Source: JAZKAR01 sp040389065
GTDB lineage: Bacteria; Pseudomonadota; Gammaproteobacteria; Burkholderiales; Casimicrobiaceae
Reading direction: 5' to 3'
Assembly: GCA_040389065.1 (NCBI GenBank)
Contig: JAZKAR010000030.1
Location: 5,391 to 69,390, forward strand
Length of the DNA stretch: 64,000 bases
Each line of letters opens with the position of its first letter. The stretch's first letter is position 1. The translations under genes and the position numbers were made by a program. The notes below the pieces were generated by a model. It was not told where the DNA came from and ran no database searches. It was given only the letters and a program-made list of their open reading frames with translations. Below, one piece after another: positions 25,950-35,599 of this stretch.

Positions 25950-26393
25950 TTAAGCACTTTTCCACTCCGCCATGCGTCGTTGTGAATGACCCAATGCTTC
26001 AGGTGAAAAAAGATCAGGATGACGTAATACGATTCCCTCAAATGTGTAATCTTCTAATGCCTGCTTCGACAATAAATCGTATGCTGCAAGATCATCTTCA
26101 CGTGTTACCGTACGTTCAACAGTTTCAATGATTCCGTGTTTTTTAATTAATTGCCATGTACGAAAAGCTCTGGTTTTTTTTCCATTCTTTACGGAGAGCA
26201 TTTGTTCATAGGCATAAATTGCCTCTATACATTCTCTTTCTGCTTCGGTAGGTGCTCCATATACTAAAGCTCTAAGCTCAATAGCTCGTTTTCGTGCCTC
26301 AACGGCAAGATCAGCGCGTCCCATATTAGCTGCATTTTTTTCAAATATGACGCATTCGTCAGGTGTTTTTAATTTTGCGATGATCTCATTCAT
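25950..26393 (-). CDS. Hypothetical protein, helical
   Basis: A 147-residue soluble protein without signal peptide or membrane segment. It is charged and helix-rich (EARKRAIELRALVYGAP, ECIEAIYAYEQML) and has a middle block KTRAFRTWQLIKKHGIIETV that reads like a conserved core. I do not recognise a named family. A single-gene unit, convergent with the sulfur operon. Confidence 0.7.
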   Translation of the reverse strand: MNEIIAKLKTPDECVIFEKNAANMGRADLAVEARKRAIELRALVYGAPTEAERECIEAIYAYEQMLSVKNGKKTRAFRTWQLIKKHGIIETVERTVTREDDLAAYDLLSKQALEDYTFEGIVLRHPDLFSPEALGHSQRRMAEWKSA

Positions 26394-26506
26394 ATATACC
26401 TTTATGGAAATCTACTATATAAAGTTAACGGACTTAACTTAGGCCCACAAGAGGGACAATAACCCAAAGAAAGTGAATAGGGTCAGGTATAGGCGTTGAA
26501 AAGATA

Positions 26507-26638
26507 TAGAAGTTACGCAGTTGGATTCTCTCAGCGTGGGACGCGCCGCGTTATAGCAACTTGCCGTATTGCGTATACTGTCTGCGTTGCTATGCGGGGC
26601 ATCCTATGCCTTGATAGAAGCCAACTGCGTAACCTCTA
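26507..26638. mobile_element. MITE-like palindromic element, copy E
   Basis: A full 132-bp copy running from TAGAAGTTACGCAGTTGG to GCGTAACCTCTA, flanked by an exact 5-bp repeat AGATA (26502-26506 and 26639-26643). It sits about 110 bases upstream of the tmk start, in the position of its promoter or leader. Confidence 0.9.
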
Positions 26639-26749
26639 AGATAAATGGTTTTTAATAATTTTTCTCATCCCATTGTACCCTTTCTAACCATCCCCGCAAA
26701 CTCTATGTTAATCTTGATGACTTTTCCCTCTGAAGCACAAGGTCAGTTC

Positions 26750-27421
26750 ATGTCTGTACAGTATCCGGGGTTATTTATCACGGTAGAAGGTATAGATGGT
26801 GCAGGCAAAAGCACGCACCTTCCCTATATTCATTCCGTTTTTCGTAAAGAAGGTTTCAACGTTCTAGAAACGCGTGAACCTGGCGGTACACCGGTAGCCA
26901 ATAAGCTCAGAGATATTTTGCTTCAAGAAACTCTGGCACCTGAAACAGAATTGCTTTTAATGTTTGCGGCACGCAATGAACATTTACAAAAAAGTATTTT
27001 GCCTGCCCTTTCAGAAGGAAAATGCGTTTTATGCGATCGTTTCACCGATTCATCTTACGCTTATCAAGGTGGAGGGCGTGGAATTGATAATGAAATTATT
27101 CAACACCTTGAAACCTGGGTTCAACACGATATAAAGCCTGACTTAACCCTCTATTTTGATTTAAGTGTAGAGTTAAGCCTCGAAAGACGCGCTCTGCGTA
27201 ATCAGGAGCATAATATTAAAGATCGTTTTGAAGACGAATCTCCTTACTTTTTTGAACGCGTGCGGCAAGGCTATCTTGATCGAATTAAGCAGCAGCCTCA
27301 TCGTTTTTATGTGCTCAATGGCGCTGATTCTATTCCTATTATTCAAGAGCGGCTAAGTGATTTTTTAAAAGACTGGCTACGTTACTACAACACCACTGAC
27401 CGACACCCGATGCATGGTTAA
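26750..27421 (+). CDS. tmk: Thymidylate kinase
   Basis: A 223-residue kinase that phosphorylates dTMP to dTDP. The P-loop EGIDGAGKST (residues 13-22), the EPGG motif, and DRFTDSSYAYQGGGRG for substrate binding are all present. The frame is open from 26645, but that gives a 35-residue extension not seen in the family; AAGG lies 7 bases before the ATG at 26750, so that start is used. The gene is followed after 6 bases by holB, the usual order in many proteobacteria. Confidence 0.95.
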   Translation: MSVQYPGLFITVEGIDGAGKSTHLPYIHSVFRKEGFNVLETREPGGTPVANKLRDILLQETLAPETELLLMFAARNEHLQKSILPALSEGKCVLCDRFTDSSYAYQGGGRGIDNEIIQHLETWVQHDIKPDLTLYFDLSVELSLERRALRNQEHNIKDRFEDESPYFFERVRQGYLDRIKQQPHRFYVLNGADSIPIIQERLSDFLKDWLRYYNTTDRHPMHG

Positions 27422-27427
27422 TCAAAT

Positions 27428-28432
27428 ATGCTTCCGTCATTTTCTTGGTTAGAACCCACCGCTAAACACTTATTAGCACATCGCGAACGTTGGGCGCACG
27501 CTTGGCTCATTAGCGGAGCTGAAGGTATTGGTAAATATGCATTAGCCCGTTGGATGGCCTATAGTCTGCTATGTGAAACACCCTTAGAGCAAGGCGAACC
27601 TTGTGGTCATTGCACAGGCTGCCAATGGTTAACAGCGCATAGACACCCTGATTATTATGCTTGTTTACCTGAGAATATTGAAAATCCTGATTTTAATTTC
27701 TTAAGCTTTGCAGAAAGTGATTGGATCAAGCTTGATGCTATTCGCAAACTGCATGATCGTATTTATCTGCCTGCCCATCGTCAGCAAGCAAAAGTTATTT
27801 TGATTTACCCAGCAGAGCTTGTAAATCTTGCAGCCTCGAATGCATTGCTTAAACTGCTAGAAGAACCCCCTTCTAATACCTACTTTCTACTGATTACCCA
27901 TCATCCGCACCAAGTATTAGCTACCTTAAGAAGCCGCTGCCATCAACTTAAGCTGGCAACTCCCCCGCATGATATGGTTGCAGCATGGTGTGAATCTGCA
28001 GATATTTCAGCAGATGATTTAGCACAAACTGGGCAAGCGCCGCTTAAAGCATTAAGCCTTAAAAAAACGCATGAATCTTTTAAACCACTATTACAGTCTT
28101 TATTCAATATGAATCAACGTATTGATATTGATAGCTGGAAAAGTTGGATCGACAAATGCCCCAAAGCAGAGCGCCGATCAGCCCTAGCCTATGCGATTGA
28201 TAGCCTTCATAAGCTTTCTCATGATTGGTTAAGAGTGCATCATGGCCTAAAGCCGCGCTTCTTTCCAAGTCAACATATTGTTTTAAAGGAAAATTTACAT
28301 AAAATTTCTATTCCCAAACTCTTAAATATGGATCATGCTTTAAAAACGGTGCAGCAGCATAGTAAGCATCCGCTAAATCCTGCCTGGCTACTTGAGCATT
28401 CAGTGATTCAGTATGCTGCCCTATGGTCTTAA
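27428..28432 (+). CDS. holB: DNA polymerase III subunit delta'
   Basis: A 334-residue clamp-loader subunit. The N-terminal AAA+ region has a degenerate P-loop (ISGAEGIGKYALAR), a zinc module CGHCTGC, the sensor-like stretch ASNALLKLLEEPPSNTYFLL and the SRC motif in RSRCHQL. Delta' opens the beta clamp together with delta and tau/gamma. The gene follows tmk by 6 bases and was probably once directly followed by pilZ; here 460 bases separate them. Confidence 0.93.
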   Translation: MLPSFSWLEPTAKHLLAHRERWAHAWLISGAEGIGKYALARWMAYSLLCETPLEQGEPCGHCTGCQWLTAHRHPDYYACLPENIENPDFNFLSFAESDWIKLDAIRKLHDRIYLPAHRQQAKVILIYPAELVNLAASNALLKLLEEPPSNTYFLLITHHPHQVLATLRSRCHQLKLATPPHDMVAAWCESADISADDLAQTGQAPLKALSLKKTHESFKPLLQSLFNMNQRIDIDSWKSWIDKCPKAERRSALAYAIDSLHKLSHDWLRVHHGLKPRFFPSQHIVLKENLHKISIPKLLNMDHALKTVQQHSKHPLNPAWLLEHSVIQYAALWS

Positions 28433-28894
28433 TTAGTTCTATTTAGGAACCTGATTGCTAGTCCATATCTACACTGTTAACCAGTGCGAACACAAGAGAT
28501 GCTTAAAACAGCTTGAATTTGGTACATGAAACGTGAAAATTAACCGCGCTGAGAGTGGTGTAGGCATGATTAACATCTGCAAACTCTTTCAGCAAATTTT
28601 GTCTACATAGGTTTTGTTATTCACGGTATGCCAAATTAAGTTTATGGAGTTATACCCATTGTAAACATGAATACCCGGTACCAAGGGTCAATATTTAGTA
28701 TTTTAGTTGATAGCTGTGCTGATTTTTCAGGTCAAGCATAGGGATCTGATTTGAATAGATGAATAAGGCAAATGGTATGAAGAAGCTGTAGGGGCGGATG
28801 TATCAAACCAATCCTATACGCCTCTACATCAGGGTATTGTATTGCGCAATACGGTATGAACTGATCGTTTTAAGGGATAAAAGGGAATCTAATT
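28433..28894. other. Gap between holB and pilZ
   Basis: No gene recognised. Two structures precede pilZ: a hairpin of GTAGGGGCG (28788-28796) with CGCCTCTAC (28819-28827), and a 14-bp palindrome GTATTGCGCAATAC (28839-28852). These could be a leader structure or an operator for pilZ. The first 300 bases look like decayed sequence. Confidence 0.4.
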
Positions 28895-29245
28895 ATGTCT
28901 GATGTTATCACCGCACCACCTCGATCAGGAGCGGGCGTACTCTCCTTAAATATTCGTGATCGTAATACTCTTTATGCTGCCTATATGCCTTATATTAAAG
29001 GCGGCGGTCTTTTTGTTCCTAGCCATCGGCCTCATCAACTTGGCGAAGAAGTATTTATGTTAATTTCTTTGCTTGATGATCCTACTAAAATTTCAATACA
29101 AGCTAAAGTAGTTTGGATTGCGCCTGAAGGTGTTCAAGGTAGTAAAGTGCCGGGTATTGGTGTTCAATTTAACCAAGATGAAAATGGAATTGCTATTCGA
29201 TCAAAAATAGAAAACCATATTGCTGGAATGTCTATTCCATCGTAA
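28895..29245 (+). CDS. pilZ: Type IV pilus-associated PilZ-domain protein
   Basis: A 116-residue single-domain PilZ protein. It carries YAAYMPYIKGGGLFVPSHRP and IGVQFNQDENG but lacks the N-terminal RxxxR motif that binds cyclic di-GMP, as in the PilZ proteins required for type IV pilus assembly. Placement after tmk-holB matches the known tmk-holB-pilZ order. AAGGG and GGGA precede the ATG. It probably acts with PilB and other pilus motor parts, which are not in the window. Confidence 0.9.
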   Translation: MSDVITAPPRSGAGVLSLNIRDRNTLYAAYMPYIKGGGLFVPSHRPHQLGEEVFMLISLLDDPTKISIQAKVVWIAPEGVQGSKVPGIGVQFNQDENGIAIRSKIENHIAGMSIPS

Positions 29246-29285
29246 TGAAATGACTTATGTAATTCAAAGCTAAAGCCGGCAAACT

Positions 29286-29320
29286 AAAAGGCGGATGACC
29301 TAGCGTTATCCGCCTTTTGT
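29286..29320 (+). terminator. pilZ terminator
   Basis: AAAAGGCGGAT (29286-29296) pairs exactly with ATCCGCCTTTT (29308-29318) around an 11-base loop, followed by GTT. Confidence 0.85.
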
Positions 29321-29444
29321 TATGCTGCCCCGTTTTTGTGATTCGTCAGAAAGCGCTTTGTATTTCTATGCATCTACAACGCTGCAATGGGTCTCAAAAT
29401 ACTATAACAACGTTGTTAACCCTGAGGTATCAGTTTCAACACCA

Positions 29445-30320
29445 TTAAGAGGGTAACTCACACTCTCCTCTAAACACCGTTGTTGCTGGGCCTGTCATTA
29501 ACAAGGGGTGTCCTTCCCCTGCCCATTCCACCGTTAACATTCCGCCTTTCATATAAACTTCAACTTCTCCTTGAAGAAACCCTCGATATAAACCTTCTGC
29601 CGCCGCTGCGCATGCCCCAGTTCCACACGCCAGGGTTTCGCCAACACCTCGTTCAAATACGCGCAGATGAATCTGATGATCATTCGCAAAATAAGCAAAC
29701 CCTACATTTACACGCTCGGGAAAAGCAGGATGCACTTCTAATAAAGCACCCACCTGTTGTACAGGTGCTAGCTCTGATGAGGGTACAGAAATAACTGCGT
29801 GGGGATTTCCCATCGAAACTACCCCAAAACTAACCATCTCATTTACACTTGAATCATTGTTAAGATTGAGTGAGTAAAGAGGTTTACTATTTGGGTATGT
29901 GATCTCACATTGTTCACTCAAAAAAGGTAACGACATAGGCTCAAAAAGAGGGATTCCCATATCCACTTGAACCGAACCATTTTCTTTTATGGTAGGCCGA
30001 ATAATGCCTTTTAATGTTTCAACTGCAAAGGTGTTATCCTGCGTTAAACCTTCATCTTGCACAAAACGTGCGAAGCAGCGAGCGCCGTTTCCACACTGCT
30101 GAACCTCGCCGCCATCTGTATTAAAAATACGGTATTTAAACTGGGCTTCAGAAAGAGTAGGCTTTTCAACAATAAGCAACTGATCAAAACCAACACCACA
30201 ATAACGATTACCTAAATAACGTATATCATCGGCTGATAGCTCAACTGGGGTCGTATAAGCATTAATCATTATAAAATCATTACCTAGACCATGCATTTTT
30301 GTAAACTTAACGGAGCGCAT
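29445..30320 (-). CDS. dapF: Diaminopimelate epimerase
   Basis: A 291-residue enzyme that converts LL- to meso-diaminopimelate for lysine and peptidoglycan. The two catalytic cysteines are C76 in QQCGNGARC and C232 in LACGTGAC. The opening KMHGLGNDFIMI is typical. Slightly longer than the common 275 residues. Single-gene unit, convergent with pilZ. Confidence 0.96.
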   Translation of the reverse strand: MRSVKFTKMHGLGNDFIMINAYTTPVELSADDIRYLGNRYCGVGFDQLLIVEKPTLSEAQFKYRIFNTDGGEVQQCGNGARCFARFVQDEGLTQDNTFAVETLKGIIRPTIKENGSVQVDMGIPLFEPMSLPFLSEQCEITYPNSKPLYSLNLNNDSSVNEMVSFGVVSMGNPHAVISVPSSELAPVQQVGALLEVHPAFPERVNVGFAYFANDHQIHLRVFERGVGETLACGTGACAAAAEGLYRGFLQGEVEVYMKGGMLTVEWAGEGHPLLMTGPATTVFRGECELPS

Positions 30321-30483
30321 GACGATTTCTCTTTCTTTCAGCTATTTGGCTATTTTTTATATCAAGCTATTATTTTATATAAGAAACCTTAAAATTATTA
30401 TATTTTTTCAGATTTCTTAAAATTTCATGATTGTTGCCGATAACGTTATGAATGCCGTTTTCAGAAAGCAGGTAGATTAAACT

Positions 30484-31824
30484 ATGAATAATACTTCAAG
30501 TTCACCCTCTTCACGTTCTCAACCGAGCCCTTCTACCGTTTTTGAAGGCGTAATGCTTTCTCCCATTATCGCTGAACATATTGAAAAAAAGCCTGTTTTA
30601 TGGCTTCCTGAATCATTAGAGAACCCTTTTCGTTTTGTGATTGAAGAACAAGGCACATGGTATGACCCTTCATTAAACTGCTATCTGAAATGGATTCATC
30701 CGGGCGATCATGTGCTTGATATTGGTAGCGACCCAGGTATTTATGCGGTTGCAGCAGCGCTTAAGGCAGGCGCTCAAGGCCAAGTTGAAAGCATTCGGCT
30801 CGATGCGTTAGCGCAGGAAAGCCTTTCTCTTTCATGCCAAGAGTTACCGCAATTACATTCACGCTTAGGTGATTTAACCACCGAAGCCCGTATCCCTAAT
30901 ATTGATATTATTAGAGTCGGTGCCGCAGCTATCGATGCTGAAGGTGGCTGGCTGGCTCGTCATCCTGAAATTTTAGAAAATCGGCCGTGGTTATATTTTT
31001 CTATTCGCAATTCAGAAGCATGGGATACAAAGCATCTTGAGCAATTACAGCTTTCAGCCTACCAATTAGGCCGATATATTCCTTTTATTGATGCTTTAGT
31101 ACCTTATGATTGGTCATGTATTACGCAATATGAGCCTTATTGCGCTAATCTTTTTGCGGTTCCTAAAGAGCATTTAAATAGTTGGATTGAGCAAGGACGC
31201 TGGGTAGAGCCTAAACCGCTTGATCGAGTACCCTCTCCTATTGTGGTAGCAGAACAACTTAAGCTCTGGTCACCCGCTTATCGAGAACTTGCAGAAGACT
31301 ATCGCGATCATGCACACCCAGATACAGATATGGAAGAGCTTGCATTAGGTTTAGCAGTACAGGCGCTTAACAACGCTTCGGGCGCCTCGATGACAGATCG
31401 GCTTTCAGACTGGCAATGGTCAATACAACTTTTATTATTATTGATTGAAAAAGCTCCTACCGTATCACGCTTACTCACGCTTTCACGCTTGCTATTTGAG
31501 GCTGGAGAACGTGCACAAGCCCTAAAACATCTTGAAACCATACATGCTTATTTTGAAGCCAACCACACGATATTAAGCCATCTTTTTCTCTCACCTGATA
31601 AAGAATGGGATAACCACGCTCCCAGTGAGTCGTTAGATTTTGCAACATGGCTTTATAGCGCAGTGTTAGATACGTGGGTAAAACAACGTCATTTAAGCGC
31701 TTATACACTTGACTCTGAAGGTGAGGCAGTATGGCAATATTTGTTAGACCAAAACACTTTACCCGAATCTAGCGTGCAGGCATTTGCGCTTCATAAGAAG
31801 CGATTAGCTGAACAGCGCTTATAA
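30484..31824 (+). CDS. FkbM-like SAM methyltransferase with C-terminal helical region
   Basis: A 446-residue protein. The N-terminal half contains a class I methyltransferase core, HPGDHVLDIGSDPGIYAVAA, with IDIIRVGAAAIDAEGGWLAR placed where FkbM proteins have their IDVEG strand, although key residues there are altered. From about 250 on it is helical and TPR-like. The target is unknown; FkbM enzymes often methylate sugars or polyketides. Divergent from dapF across 163 bases. The altered motif means activity is not certain. Confidence 0.65.
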   Translation: MNNTSSSPSSRSQPSPSTVFEGVMLSPIIAEHIEKKPVLWLPESLENPFRFVIEEQGTWYDPSLNCYLKWIHPGDHVLDIGSDPGIYAVAAALKAGAQGQVESIRLDALAQESLSLSCQELPQLHSRLGDLTTEARIPNIDIIRVGAAAIDAEGGWLARHPEILENRPWLYFSIRNSEAWDTKHLEQLQLSAYQLGRYIPFIDALVPYDWSCITQYEPYCANLFAVPKEHLNSWIEQGRWVEPKPLDRVPSPIVVAEQLKLWSPAYRELAEDYRDHAHPDTDMEELALGLAVQALNNASGASMTDRLSDWQWSIQLLLLLIEKAPTVSRLLTLSRLLFEAGERAQALKHLETIHAYFEANHTILSHLFLSPDKEWDNHAPSESLDFATWLYSAVLDTWVKQRHLSAYTLDSEGEAVWQYLLDQNTLPESSVQAFALHKKRLAEQRL

Positions 31825-31830
31825 TGCACA

Positions 31831-31935
31831 AGAAATGGCTTACCAGTTGGCTCTATCGGCGTTATGTCAACTTGCCGTACTACGTGTACTGTCTGCGTTG
31901 CCATTCCTTGATAGTGCTCAACTGCGTAACTTCTA
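31831..31935. mobile_element. MITE-like palindromic element, copy F (internally deleted)
   Basis: The left end is decayed (GGCTTACCAGTTGG), the right end CAACTGCGTAACTTCTA is intact, and about 25 bp of the two arms are missing on either side of the centre. It begins 6 bases after the stop of the methyltransferase-like gene. Confidence 0.8.
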
Positions 31936-31941
31936 ACGTTG

Positions 31942-32250
31942 TTAAATTTTCTTGTGCTGTAATGCCTGTTCTAAATCTTGAATACGCTTGAGAAGACTAA
32001 TAGCAACAGCAAGACCTTTAGTATCTAATTCAAAATCATCTCTTAACCGACGTGCTGCTCGTATCGTTACTTGGTAACGTTCACTAAATAACAGAGAAGG
32101 CGCTGACACATCAGAAGGAATAATAGCGCCTTCTTCTACATAAGTAAGAATCTCAGCTTGAGACATTCCCGAATACTCCGAGAGTTCTTGCAAGCTCATT
32201 TCAGATATGGTGTTTAACCATAGTACTTCCGTCGATTCCGTCATGTTCAT
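31942..32250 (-). CDS. cbpM: Chaperone modulator CbpM
   Basis: A 102-residue MerR-like protein that binds the J-domain of CbpA and inhibits its co-chaperone action. It has the helix-turn-helix-like LQELSEYSGMSQAEILTYVE and a C-terminal helix that ends DLEQALQHKK. The ATG at 32250 has AGAGG 6 bases upstream and lies 10 bases after the cbpA stop, so the pair is an operon. The frame stays open 28 codons further into cbpA, which is not used. Confidence 0.9.
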   Translation of the reverse strand: MNMTESTEVLWLNTISEMSLQELSEYSGMSQAEILTYVEEGAIIPSDVSAPSLLFSERYQVTIRAARRLRDDFELDTKGLAVAISLLKRIQDLEQALQHKKI

Positions 32251-32260
32251 ATTTAACCTC

Positions 32261-33202
32261 TTATCCGAAATGACCTCGGGGATTAAAATTAGAAAGATCA
32301 GCCAATTTTTTGAACAATATCTGCTCTTCTTCATTCATCACAGTAGGCACTACGATCTGAATATTGGCATAGAGGTCACCATTTTCTCCTTTAGGGAGAG
32401 GAAGACCACGTTTTGCTAATCGTAACTTTTGCCCAGCTTGGGTACCTGCAGGAATCTTCAACGATATCTTGCCTGCCGGAGTAGGCAGTTCAATTTGAGT
32501 GCCTAATACTGCTTCCCAAGGCGCTAAAGGAACATCCACATGAATATCATGGCCCTTTACGCGAAAAAACGAATGCGGATGTAAAGCAATCGTAAGGTAC
32601 AAATCGCCATTAGCCCCGCCTCCTGCACCTTTTCCACCTTGATTTTTAAGACATAAGCGATGCCCATCGGTAACACCCTTAGGAATACGCGCAGTAATCG
32701 AACGCGGAACACGTCGCAATCTATGTTGTTCATCGTACTCTTGCATCGTTAGATCTAGCTTTACTTGCGTTCCCGTATACGCCTCTTCAACCGATAAATG
32801 AACGGTTACTTCGTAGTCTTGCCCCTTTACAGCTCTTTTTCTGCCAACACCAGCTTGAGATTGGTAACGCCCTCCTTGAAAGCTTGCAAATAAATCCTCA
32901 AGATCCATATCATCAAAAGAAAATGAGCCGCTTTGATTAGCATATTGCCGTTGCCAATCAGCTTGAGGATGAAAATCTTGCCCCGGTTGAGGTTGCCCTA
33001 ACTGATCATAGGCAGCGCGTTTTTCGGGATCTTTCAGCGTTTGATAGGCTTCTGCGATCTCTTTAAATTTTTCTTCAGCCTTGGCTTCTTTCGAAATATC
33101 AGGGTGATACTGGTGAGCAAGCTTACGATAAGCTTTTTTTATGTCGTCTGCGCTTGCAGTTCTTTCAAGGCCTAATGCTTGATAATAATCCTTGTATTTC
33201 AT
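32261..33202 (-). CDS. cbpA: DnaJ-like co-chaperone CbpA
   Basis: A 313-residue class B J-protein. The J-domain covers residues 1-70 with HPD at 33-35, followed by a short Gln/Gly-rich linker and a two-part substrate-binding C-terminal domain (SVEEAYTGTQVKL and the later RGLPLPKGENGDLYANI). The zinc-finger region of true DnaJ is absent. It stimulates DnaK and in E. coli also binds curved DNA. First gene of the cbpA-cbpM operon. Confidence 0.95.
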   Translation of the reverse strand: MKYKDYYQALGLERTASADDIKKAYRKLAHQYHPDISKEAKAEEKFKEIAEAYQTLKDPEKRAAYDQLGQPQPGQDFHPQADWQRQYANQSGSFSFDDMDLEDLFASFQGGRYQSQAGVGRKRAVKGQDYEVTVHLSVEEAYTGTQVKLDLTMQEYDEQHRLRRVPRSITARIPKGVTDGHRLCLKNQGGKGAGGGANGDLYLTIALHPHSFFRVKGHDIHVDVPLAPWEAVLGTQIELPTPAGKISLKIPAGTQAGQKLRLAKRGLPLPKGENGDLYANIQIVVPTVMNEEEQILFKKLADLSNFNPRGHFG

Positions 33203-33351
33203 AGTAGTAGCTTACCTTAAAGTATAATCTGGATAAATCTTATATAGGGTGAGGCTGATATTGAATCATTTCATAGGTCTCGTTATTTTTTATTGATAGC
33301 AGCTTGCTCTAATATAGATAGCTCGCTTAGTTCCAAAGCAATATATATGCG

Positions 33352-33732
33352 TTAAACTATTAAACGTTTATTTCCATTTTCATCTAACGCTACATAGGTG
33401 AGCCTAGCTTCAGTAACACGTAAGATCTCTTCATACAGTGGGCTGCGCTCCACAAACACATCTACTTCTACAGTAATAGATGTACTACCTATATGCACAA
33501 TCGTACCGTACAAGCTAACGATATCCCCCACTTTAATAGGATGCATAAAACGGATAGACTCAATCCCAACGGTGACGAGTCGGCCTTTTGCTCTTCGAAC
33601 AGCAATAGCATAGCCAGCAAGATCAAGCTGTGACATCACCCATCCACCAAAAATATCACCATAAAAATTAGCATCAGATGGAACAGGAATAAGCCGCATG
33701 ACTGGCTCATGCCCTTGAGGAAGCTCTATCAC
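33352..33732 (-). CDS. yciA: Acyl-CoA thioesterase, YciA family
   Basis: A 126-residue single hot-dog domain enzyme that hydrolyses acyl-CoAs. The catalytic block NFYGDIFGGWVMSQLDLAG and the strand RFMHPIKVGDIVSLYG are typical of the YciA/acyl-CoA hydrolase group, which works as a hexamer in the cytoplasm. Single-gene unit. Confidence 0.92.
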   Translation of the reverse strand: MIELPQGHEPVMRLIPVPSDANFYGDIFGGWVMSQLDLAGYAIAVRRAKGRLVTVGIESIRFMHPIKVGDIVSLYGTIVHIGSTSITVEVDVFVERSPLYEEILRVTEARLTYVALDENGNKRLIV

Positions 33733-34009
33733 GTTTTAGAATCTTTCTAATGAAAATGATTAAATATTAAGACGTATACAAAACTGCTCAAAGCATGGCA
33801 TACACTGTGAGTAGTATAACAAAGTGCCCTAACGCCGCTCAAACGTTTTACCTTGAAACTAATCACTTTGCTACATCTAAAAAAGCACTAAAAAAAACAC
33901 TCACTTCTATCACTTATCATAACCTGATAAAAGCTTATAAGAGTAATTAGTATAAGGCAGACATTTTGATATAAACTCGGTGTCTTCCTGATGAATATAA
34001 AGGATTCTC

Positions 34010-35260
34010 ATGTCTGTAGCTTGTGGCGTGGATTTTGGCACGTCGAATTCTACGGTAGGCTGGAGTCGCCCTAACCAATCTGCTTTACTTCCCCTAGAAG
34101 AAGGCAAAGTTACCTTACCTTCAGTCATTTTTTTTAATGCCGACGAAGATACGTTTTGCTACGGACGTGCAGCATTAGCCGAATACCTGGCAGGCTATGA
34201 AGGCCGGTTGATGCGATCTTTAAAAAGTCTTTTAGGTTCTAGTTTAATTGATGGGCAAACTGAAGTTAACGGAAGAGCATTACCGTTTCGGCAACTGCTT
34301 ACCTACTTTATAGGAGAACTTAAACACAGAGCAGAAAAAGCCGTTGAGCAAAGCTTATCTTACGCTGTTCTCGGCCGCCCTGTTTTTTTTGTAGATGGTA
34401 ACCCTGATGGAGACCAACGAGCTGAAGATACCCTAGCCGCCATTGCTCACGCAGTAGGTTTCAAAGAAATTACGTTTCAGTATGAACCTATTGCTGCTGC
34501 CTTTGATTATGAATCAAGCATTAACAGTGAAGAACTAGTGCTAATCGTTGATATTGGAGGCGGAACCTCTGATTTCTCTGTTGTACGTCTTTCACCAGAA
34601 CGCGCCAAACAGGTTGATCGCAAACCCGACATTCTTGCTTCAGGTGGTGTGCATATTGGCGGAACAGATTTTGATAAATATCTAAGTCTTTCAAGCGTTA
34701 TGCCTCTGCTCGGAATGGGTTCAACATTAAAAAACAATCTTGAAATGCCTTCTAGCTATTATTTTAATCTAGCTACCTGGCACAGTATTAATCTGCTGTA
34801 TACACAAAAAACCCACTACGAGCTTAAAGATTTCTATATTCAAGCAAAAGAGCGCGATAAATTAAGTCGACTCATTCGCTTAGTAGAAGAACGCGCGGGC
34901 CATTGGCTAGCCTTGCAAGTAGAGAGCTGTAAAATTGAACTATCTGAAGCGCAACATGCGCATTTAAATCTTGAGCGTATTGCACATGATCAGCTATTAA
35001 GTATTAGCCGAGATACATTTCATACCTCAATTTCACATTTAATCTCAAAAATTGAAACGACTATTACCAATTTACTTCATGATGCAAATGTAGCGCCTGA
35101 TCGCATTAATACTGTATTTTTTACAGGGGGTGCCAGTGGAGTACATTTGCTGCGTGAGCGTGTTGCTGCTTTGCTACCTACTGCTAAGCGAGTAGATGGC
35201 GATTTATTCGGTAGTATTGGTGCAGGGCTAGCGCTTGATGCAGTAAGAAAATTCGGTTAG
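34010..35260 (+). CDS. yegD: Hsp70-family protein, YegD-like
   Basis: A 416-residue actin-fold ATPase related to Hsp70. The phosphate-1 loop ACGVDFGTSNSTVGW, the connect region ITFQYEPIAAAFDYE, the phosphate-2 loop VLIVDIGGGTSDFSV and the adenosine motif VFFTGGASGVHLLRE are all present. As in YegD, the substrate-binding domain of DnaK is missing. No client is known. The DnaK-partner genes cbpA-cbpM lie about 1 kb upstream on the other strand. Confidence 0.9.
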   Translation: MSVACGVDFGTSNSTVGWSRPNQSALLPLEEGKVTLPSVIFFNADEDTFCYGRAALAEYLAGYEGRLMRSLKSLLGSSLIDGQTEVNGRALPFRQLLTYFIGELKHRAEKAVEQSLSYAVLGRPVFFVDGNPDGDQRAEDTLAAIAHAVGFKEITFQYEPIAAAFDYESSINSEELVLIVDIGGGTSDFSVVRLSPERAKQVDRKPDILASGGVHIGGTDFDKYLSLSSVMPLLGMGSTLKNNLEMPSSYYFNLATWHSINLLYTQKTHYELKDFYIQAKERDKLSRLIRLVEERAGHWLALQVESCKIELSEAQHAHLNLERIAHDQLLSISRDTFHTSISHLISKIETTITNLLHDANVAPDRINTVFFTGGASGVHLLRERVAALLPTAKRVDGDLFGSIGAGLALDAVRKFG

Positions 35261-35315
35261 TTTAGCTAGCAAAGAATGAAATTCTAATACCCTGCTATCA
35301 TATTTTCAATATCAA

Positions 35316-35432
35316 TAGAGGTTACGCAGTTGGGTTCTATCAGGGCATGGGATGCCCTGCATGACAACGCAGATAGTACAGGAGTACGGCAAGTGCCCAT
35401 AACGCCAAGAGAACCCAACCGCGTAACCTCTA
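35316..35432. mobile_element. MITE-like palindromic element, copy G
   Basis: A 117-bp copy in reverse orientation, TAGAGGTTACGCAGTTGG to CGCGTAACCTCTA, with an exact 5-bp flanking repeat ATCAA (35311-35315 and 35433-35437). It lies 55 bases after the YegD-like gene. Confidence 0.9.
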
Positions 35433-35599
35433 ATCAAAATATTTTTATATTACCAATTCTACTGTGGGTATTAGGCTTATTCGGCGAGACTCGCAAACTA
35501 ACCTAATACCTTTAGTAAACGCTAAATGAACTTCGCAAATCAAAATCTTATATTCTACATACCCTCTTAAGACTAAAATTTACCCTTACACTTCAAGCC

